A stretch of 64,000 nt of DNA from Sceloporus undulatus (lineage: Eukaryota > Chordata > Lepidosauria > Squamata > Phrynosomatidae): positions 149,113,832 to 149,177,831 of the forward strand of contig NC_056524.1 in the NCBI RefSeq assembly GCF_019175285.1, given 5' to 3'. The notes under the pieces were generated by a model, which saw nothing but the letters and a program-made list of their open reading frames with translations, was not told the origin of the DNA and searched no databases. Position numbers and translations under genes: made by a program. This document shows positions 59,161-64,000 of the stretch, piece by piece; the stretch's first letter is position 1, and each line of letters begins with the position of its first letter.

Positions 59161-59408
59161 TACATTTTTTAAATGAGATTTGCAGTTATTCTTTAAATTA
59201 AGTCATGCACTTCCATCCTCCTGCCTCATTTTAGAGTAAATACATTGATGGTATGGCCTAAATACCCTAAGGCACTAGATCCTGTTTGATCTTAGAAGCT
59301 ATACATGGTCAGCTCAATTCGTTCTTGAATGGGAGACTACCAGTGAGTACTAGATGCCCTAGGTAGAAGAAGGGACTGGCAAAGCCATCTTCAGGTATTC
59401 CTTGCGTA

Positions 59409-60832
59409 TAGGGTTGCCATAATTCTGGACCTCGAAACTGGGACAAATGTAGGACAAAAGTAGGACGATTTTTTCTTCAAATGTAGGACATATTTTGTAA
59501 AAATGGAGGACACGCAAAAATGATGCTTTTTAAAAAGTGTTAATATAAATGCATGTTTCTTAGGCATGATAAAAATGGAGGACATTTTGACATTGTTCCT
59601 AGACAGATGGCAGAAATGGACTTCCCTTTCTGGCCAACCTGCCTCCCCCATTCCAAACAGCACATTTGGGCATTGAAGAGGAGGAAGAGTGGAAAAGGCA
59701 GAGGAGGAGCAAGAGGAGAAGAAGGAGGAGGAAGAAGAGGAGGAAGTAGAGAGGAAGAAGAAGGGGAGGAAGAGGGGAAGAAGAGGAGGAGGAGAAGAAG
59801 AGGAGGAGGAGGAAGAAGGGGAGGAAGGAGCAGAGGAGGAAGAAGAAGAGGAGGAAAAAGATGAAGAAGAAGGGGAGGAGGAGGAAGAGGAGAAGAAGAA
59901 GAGGAGGAGGAAGAAGAAGAGGAAGTAGAGAGGAAGAAGAAGGGAAGGAAGAGGGGAAGAGGAGGAGGAGGAGGAGAAGATGATGAAGAAGGGGAGGAAA
60001 AGGAGGAAGAAGGAAGAGGAAGAAGGGGAGGAAGAAAAGGAGGAGGAGAGGAGGAAGAAGAGGAGGAGGAAAAAGATGAAGAAGAAGGGGAGGAGGAGGA
60101 AGAGAAGAAGAAGAAGAGGAGAAGAAGAGGAAGTAGAGAGGAAGAAGGGAAGGAAGAGGGGAAGAGGAGGAGGAGGAGGAGGAGAAGAGATGGAGAAGAA
60201 GAGGAGGAGGAGGAAGAAGATGAAGAAGGGGAGGAAAAGGAGGAAGAAGGAAGAAGAAGAAGGGGAGGAAGAAAAGAAGGAGGAGAGGAGGAAGAAGAAG
60301 AGGAGGAAAAAGATGAAGAAGAAAGGAAGAGGAGGAGGAAGAAGAAGGGGAGGAAGAAAAGGAGGAGGAGAGGAGGCAGAAGGAGTAGGAGAAAGAGGAA
60401 AGGCTCTTTCCCCTGCCTGGCTTTCTCCGCCGGCGACGGAAGAAGCCAGGGAAGGGAATGGGGCCTCGCTGAAGCAAAGCCCCAAACCTCTGCCTGGCTT
60501 TCTCCGTCGCCAGGGGAGGAAGCCAGGGAAGGGAATGGGGCCTCACTTTCCCTGCCCCACTTCCCTCCGCGTGCACGCGCGCCTGCCACTTGCCCCTACT
60601 GAGGCCTGGGCTGGGCAGTGTTCAAGCCCTCACCTTGGAGGCGAGGAAGGCGAGCTGGAGGAGGAGGTGGGTTGGCGCCGCAGCAGCCGCATTAGCAGCA
60701 GCGGCAATGGCCGGAGCGGGCCCCCAAACAGGGGACCAGGCACGGGTGGGGGCCCAAACCGGACCGTGACCGGGAGGGGCCCCCCAAAACCGTGCTGGTC
60801 ACGGGGGGGGGGGGCGTGCTATGGCAACCCTA
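59409..60832 (+). mobile_element. hAT element with TAGGGTTGCCAT ends, polypurine core, copy 2
   Basis: Perfect 12-bp inverted ends tagggttgccat/atggcaaccct a. Duplication cttgcgta/cttgtgta (59401-59408, 60833-60840; 7 of 8). Holds the same left module (ggacaaatgtaggacaaaag, atgcatgtttcttaggcatg) and right module (ggtgggttggcgccgcagca, ggcccaaaccggaccgtgac) as copy 1, with a much longer GA tract. Confidence 0.92.
59674..60402. repeat. 730-bp polypurine tract
   Basis: Almost pure A/G (GGA, GAA, GAAGGG units) on the plus strand. It produces six-frame artefacts of over 300 residues. Expected to be length-variable and hard to sequence. Confidence 0.93.
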
Positions 60833-60939
60833 CTTGTGTATGAAAATTCTATGCAATTCATGGATTTGCCATAAAACAGCAGATGACTTGAAGGCGCGCG
60901 CATGCGCACACACACACACACACACACACACATGCTGCC

Positions 60940-61550
60940 AAATGGAAAGGGTGACAGGGAGGCAAAAATGGTCTGAGAAGGCAGATGTAGTGGCGTGTGT
61001 TGTCATCCCTAGTTTAAACACATGGAGTCAAAGTGAAACCTAAGGAAGCCTGTCCAAACACAGGAGTGCCATCTTTTGTATGATCCTATCTGTTGTGAAA
61101 ATAATATTCAAAGATGTTTATCTGAGTCTTCCCCACTCTGCCAATCTTAGCAGTTAGTAGGGTGCAGACTAAGGGAAGGAGTTCCTTTTTGTGGCACCCT
61201 CCCTTTCTCTGTATGCTTTCCTGGAGGGTTTGACTGGTTGTTCTTCCTTATTTATCTGTTCAAATTCTCCCATGCTATATCTAAAACAGTATCTTGACAA
61301 AAAATGTCTATTTTGGCATCAGGCAGAAACTTTTCATGTTTTCCCAGACTTTCCTTTGATAATTTACCTTGCTAGTATGGTTTCTTTTGTTTTATTTGAT
61401 TATTCGAATGCTCAACTTTTTATTATTTTTATGTGACTGTTAGTCATTCTGGGAATAAGGATATTAAAGAATGGAAGTAAAATACTTTAAAATTAATTAA
61501 ATCTATCAATTAGGTAGGTTTAAAATGTGTGTGTCCAATTTTGATCTTTT
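60940..61550. other. SEC24C intron 8, 3' part
   Basis: Unassigned sequence ending in the exon 9 acceptor tract. Confidence 0.4.
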
Positions 61551-61559
61551 CTTTTTCAG

Positions 61560-61687
61560 GTAACGCAAGTCCACGCTACATAAGGTGTACATCTTATAAT
61601 ATCCCTTGCACTTCAGACATGGCTAAACAGTCTCAAGTTCCTCTTGCTGCAGTCATAAAGCCTTTGGCAATGCTTCCTACAGAAGAG
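61560..61687 (+). CDS. SEC24C: SEC24C exon 9
   Basis: Acceptor tttttcag and donor gtaaga at 61688. It completes Gly from exon 8 and encodes [20 protein letters not shown], then [22 protein letters not shown]. It matches SEC24C almost residue for residue; the mammalian protein has [13 protein letters not shown]. It is 128 nt and ends in phase 0. The residues after it (HGESGPxRCxRCKAYMCP in the family, start of the zinc finger) are not in the window. Confidence 0.95.
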
Positions 61688-61694
61688 GTAAGAT

Positions 61695-62840
61695 TACTAT
61701 CTCAGATTTTCAGATGAAATAGATATTTTATAATTTGAATGAGGTCATTTATTATGTCCATTTTTCATGCATACCCTTAACAATGTATTATTTATTTTAG
61801 AAATCTACCTAAATAAAAGTGCACAAATAGATGTGTTCAAAATAAGCAATTGATATTTTTGTGCCTGATCAAAGGAAATTATTAATTCAACACACTACCT
61901 ATTTTGATTGCTTTTTTATTCACTTGGTTCCCAGAAGTCTTCTGGGAAACTAATAATTGTTCATGGTAAACAAACGTTGTCTAGGTTCCTCACTGGTGCT
62001 TTTACTAACTGAAATTGTTGCTAACTATGAATATTAGATAACCTTCAGGAATGCAAACAATATTATTGCAGTGGTGGTGCTTATATGAATCTTATATAGG
62101 AAGTGATTGCTCACATTACAAGGAGCAAAATCTACATTTATTTCTTAAGTCCAGCCCTTAATCTCTCCTTTAGGAATGAATGGAAAATGAGACAGATGGT
62201 GTCTGAGTAGTCCTGCCTTGGAGATCACTCTAGAGTACAATATCAAAATGGAATCCAAGAGCAAACTTTTATGACAAGAGAATAACATGCTGTTTTAGCC
62301 ATTCAAGACATCATGCTTTGAGACAAAGGCGTCTCCATAGAGAAATGCAATATTATATAAATGCCTCCATTGCACAAACACTATTATTTGGGTCAACAAG
62401 TTGCATTCTTATTCTGGTAAACTGTTATTTATGGGATAAGGTGTGTGAGAAAAAGAATTATGGTTATCCAAAGGACTGGAATGGGATCATTGCGAGCCTT
62501 TTTTAAAAAAAATTGACAAGTATAGCTTCCAGTGTAAAGGGACTTTCTTGGCAGCTGTGTCTTCCACCTGTTAGGGGAAATAAGACATTTGAAACCAGTG
62601 AATGTTTAAAAGTATATGGAGAAGGAGTATTGAAGCAAAACCCAACTTTCAGTATGGATGAAATGTAGCACCTGTCCTTTAGAGATATTTGTTCCTTAGT
62701 GCAAGCTGACATTTGGAGGCCTTGAAAAGGGACAGTTTGCTGCCCTCAAGATTGCTTTTCTAGCTCCAACTGTAGTTAATAGTTGAATATTTTTTCAGAA
62801 ATGCAGCTGTTGATTCTAGTTTGCCACTAAGAATAACATC
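61695..62840. other. SEC24C intron 9, 5' part
   Basis: No exon or nameable repeat. Confidence 0.4.
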
Positions 62841-62844
62841 AGTA

Positions 62845-63098
62845 CAGTGGTACCTCGGGATACGAAATACCCAGGTTACGAAATTTTCGGGATACGAAAA
62901 AATCCCATAGGAAAACATTTTTCCGGGTTACGAATGTTTTTTCGGGTTACGAAAAAACTTTTGGTGCTTTTTTCGGCTTTTTCGCACGGAATCGCGGCTT
63001 TTCCCCATTAGCGCCTATGGCAATTCGGCTTACGAAGGCTTTTCGGGTTACGAACGGTGCCACGGAACGAATTAATTTCGTAACCCGAGGCACCACTG
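62845..63098. mobile_element. TA-flanked mariner-type palindromic MITE, copy 3
   Basis: Ends CAGTGGTACCTCGGGATACG and gtaacccgaggcaccactg. TA at 62843-62844 and 63099-63100. Confidence 0.88.
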
Positions 63099-63376
63099 TA
63101 CTATATTTCTGCATCCTCATTAAGGTTTACGTAGTCATAAAGAAATTGATGCATAGTATGTAAGCTTTTAGTTACCCACAACTCTGACCTGATTAAAACC
63201 TGTAGGCTGCTAAATCCATAAGATCCTCATGTTAGCAGAATTTGAGTGAGTAAACATTTTCATCATCCTGTGAGATAAACATGATGAAATGGTTCCCATT
63301 GAAAGTGTACTTTTTCATCCCAGTAAAATAAACACTTCTGACGTTACAGCAAGTATATTTTGGCTTTTTGTGACTA

Positions 63377-63711
63377 CTGTATATACTGAATATAAGTCAG
63401 CCTCAAATATAAATTGAAAGAAGATTTAGGGGCAAAAATTATGGATTTTGATATAACCTATGTATAAGTTGAGGATGAAACTTAGGGGCATGTAACAAAG
63501 GATGTAAAGGATGAAAGAAAGGAAAATGATGCCAAAGCACGCAGCTATTTTTCCACCCAGAAATCAAAAAGGCCAGAAGTAGCATTGCAGGGGAAAGAGT
63601 AGAGAGGTTTGGTGCTTGAGTTAAGGTACAGTGACCCATGGATAAGTTGAGCTAAGTTTTTTGGATTAATTTTTGACTAAAATTTCTAGATTTGTACATA
63701 AATATATACAG
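63377..63711. mobile_element. Element with ctgtatatactgaatataag ends, copy 2
   Basis: Shares aacttaggggcatgtaacaa, gaaaggaaaatgatgccaaa and gactaaaatttctaga with 36479-37074. TA before the left end. It lacks the nested MITE. Confidence 0.7.
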
Positions 63712-63979
63712 TTTGTCAAGAGCTTCTCTTGGCTCTTAGCTTTAAAGAGCTAACTGAAATGATGCCTACACTTGATGTCTTGCCTCTGATCTCTACTTTG
63801 TCAGCTCTTCCATATGGCAAAAGAGCCAAAGGATAAAAGAGGCTTTCCTCCTCAGATTCATTTAACAGTTTTTAGCTTTGTGGTGCTACTACAGTTTCCT
63901 GAATGTGGGATTTCTTATTATTTCTTCTTACTCTAACTCCTAAGAAGATGTAGAATTTAGTGCTTAAAATAGTTTTACA

Positions 63980-64000
63980 CAGCTGATCTTACATTACAGG
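63980..64000 (+). other. SEC24C: Probable SEC24C exon 10 acceptor at window edge
   Basis: The window closes with a pyrimidine-containing run and acattacag followed by one g. This looks like a 3' splice site whose exon starts at 64000, placed where the next SEC24C exon is due. Only the signal is visible, so this is inference. Confidence 0.45.

Larger units (their letters stand above)
59245..60933 (+). mobile_element. 5S-rRNA-like SINE, split by a hAT
   Basis: The head at 59245-59370 resembles 5S rRNA (tgtttgatcttagaagctat, cttgaatgggagactaccag). The tail agggactggcaaagccatct leads to the hAT at 59409 and resumes at 60833 (aaaattctatgcaattcatg, agatgacttgaaggcg) with a CA-repeat tail (60905-60933). 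A SINE3-type element, not a working 5S gene. Confidence 0.78.

Noticed and set aside
59245-59370. 5S rRNA gene
   Set aside because: Only partly 5S-like, with mismatches in the internal promoter and a SINE tail; fits a 5S-derived SINE.
59391-60843. Open frames of 287 to 364 residues, the longest in the window
   Set aside because: Same cause: a 730-bp GA tract has few stops in any frame. The product is low complexity and crosses element boundaries.
60905-60933. Regulatory CA repeat
   Set aside because: It is the microsatellite tail of the 5S-like SINE.
1-64000. CRISPR array or prokaryotic system
   Set aside because: No regular repeat-spacer pattern; spliced vertebrate genes and SINE/LINE content show a nuclear reptile locus.

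Overview
The window is squamate reptile nuclear DNA, most likely from an iguanian-type lizard. The lineage call rests on two things. The host exons are vertebrate in sequence. The repeats are a typical lizard mix: Sauria-type tRNA SINEs, an RTE/BovB-like LINE, CR1 and L2-like LINEs, a Penelope-like element, SPIN-like hAT elements and many palindromic MITEs. The genus is a guess. There is no bacterial-style operon, CRISPR array or intact viral gene.

Two host genes lie head to head. On the minus strand, 13398-13505 is the first coding exon of SYNPO2L, ending at a clean donor; no further exon is recognisable to the left, so its first intron runs at least 13.4 kb and off the window. On the plus strand, SEC24C starts in a CpG-rich promoter (about 26570-26990) with a noncoding exon 1 ending at 26886. 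It then runs through coding exons at 36124-36330, 42241-42382, 44022-44194, 47955-48422, 49749-49879, 51827-51895 (probable cassette), 54433-54544 and 61560-61687. The next acceptor is probably the last bases of the window. All coding joins keep frame and give 443 residues without, or 466 with, the cassette. This is the disordered Pro/Gln-rich N-terminus plus the start of the conserved Sec24 core; the zinc finger, trunk and gelsolin domains lie to the right. SYNPO2L makes a Z-disc/actin-associated PDZ protein and SEC24C a COPII cargo adaptor. They share only the roughly 13 kb between their 5' ends, and nothing here shows joint regulation.

Almost everything else is mobile-element debris, with unusually readable nesting. 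Three copies of a non-autonomous hAT (1448-1820, 50488-50837, 58411-58794) have perfect 8-bp target duplications. A second hAT type (14114-14957, 59409-60832) carries long polypurine expansions; one copy sits inside a palindromic MITE and the other inside a 5S-rRNA-like SINE. Seven copies of a hairpin MITE, three TA-flanked mariner-type palindromes, two SPIN-like elements, a 2.3-kb BovB-like LINE with two insertions, a CR1 of about 2 kb and a Penelope-like element of about 2.9 kb make up the rest.

No new enzymatic or defence system is visible. The best leads concern SEC24C control: an AUG-stop (ATGTAA) five bases before its start codon, a tandem exon pair repeating a DPDxIPSP peptide, and a 128-bp foldback with a CRE-like loop in its promoter. 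On the transposon side, two hAT families appear to share an internal module.
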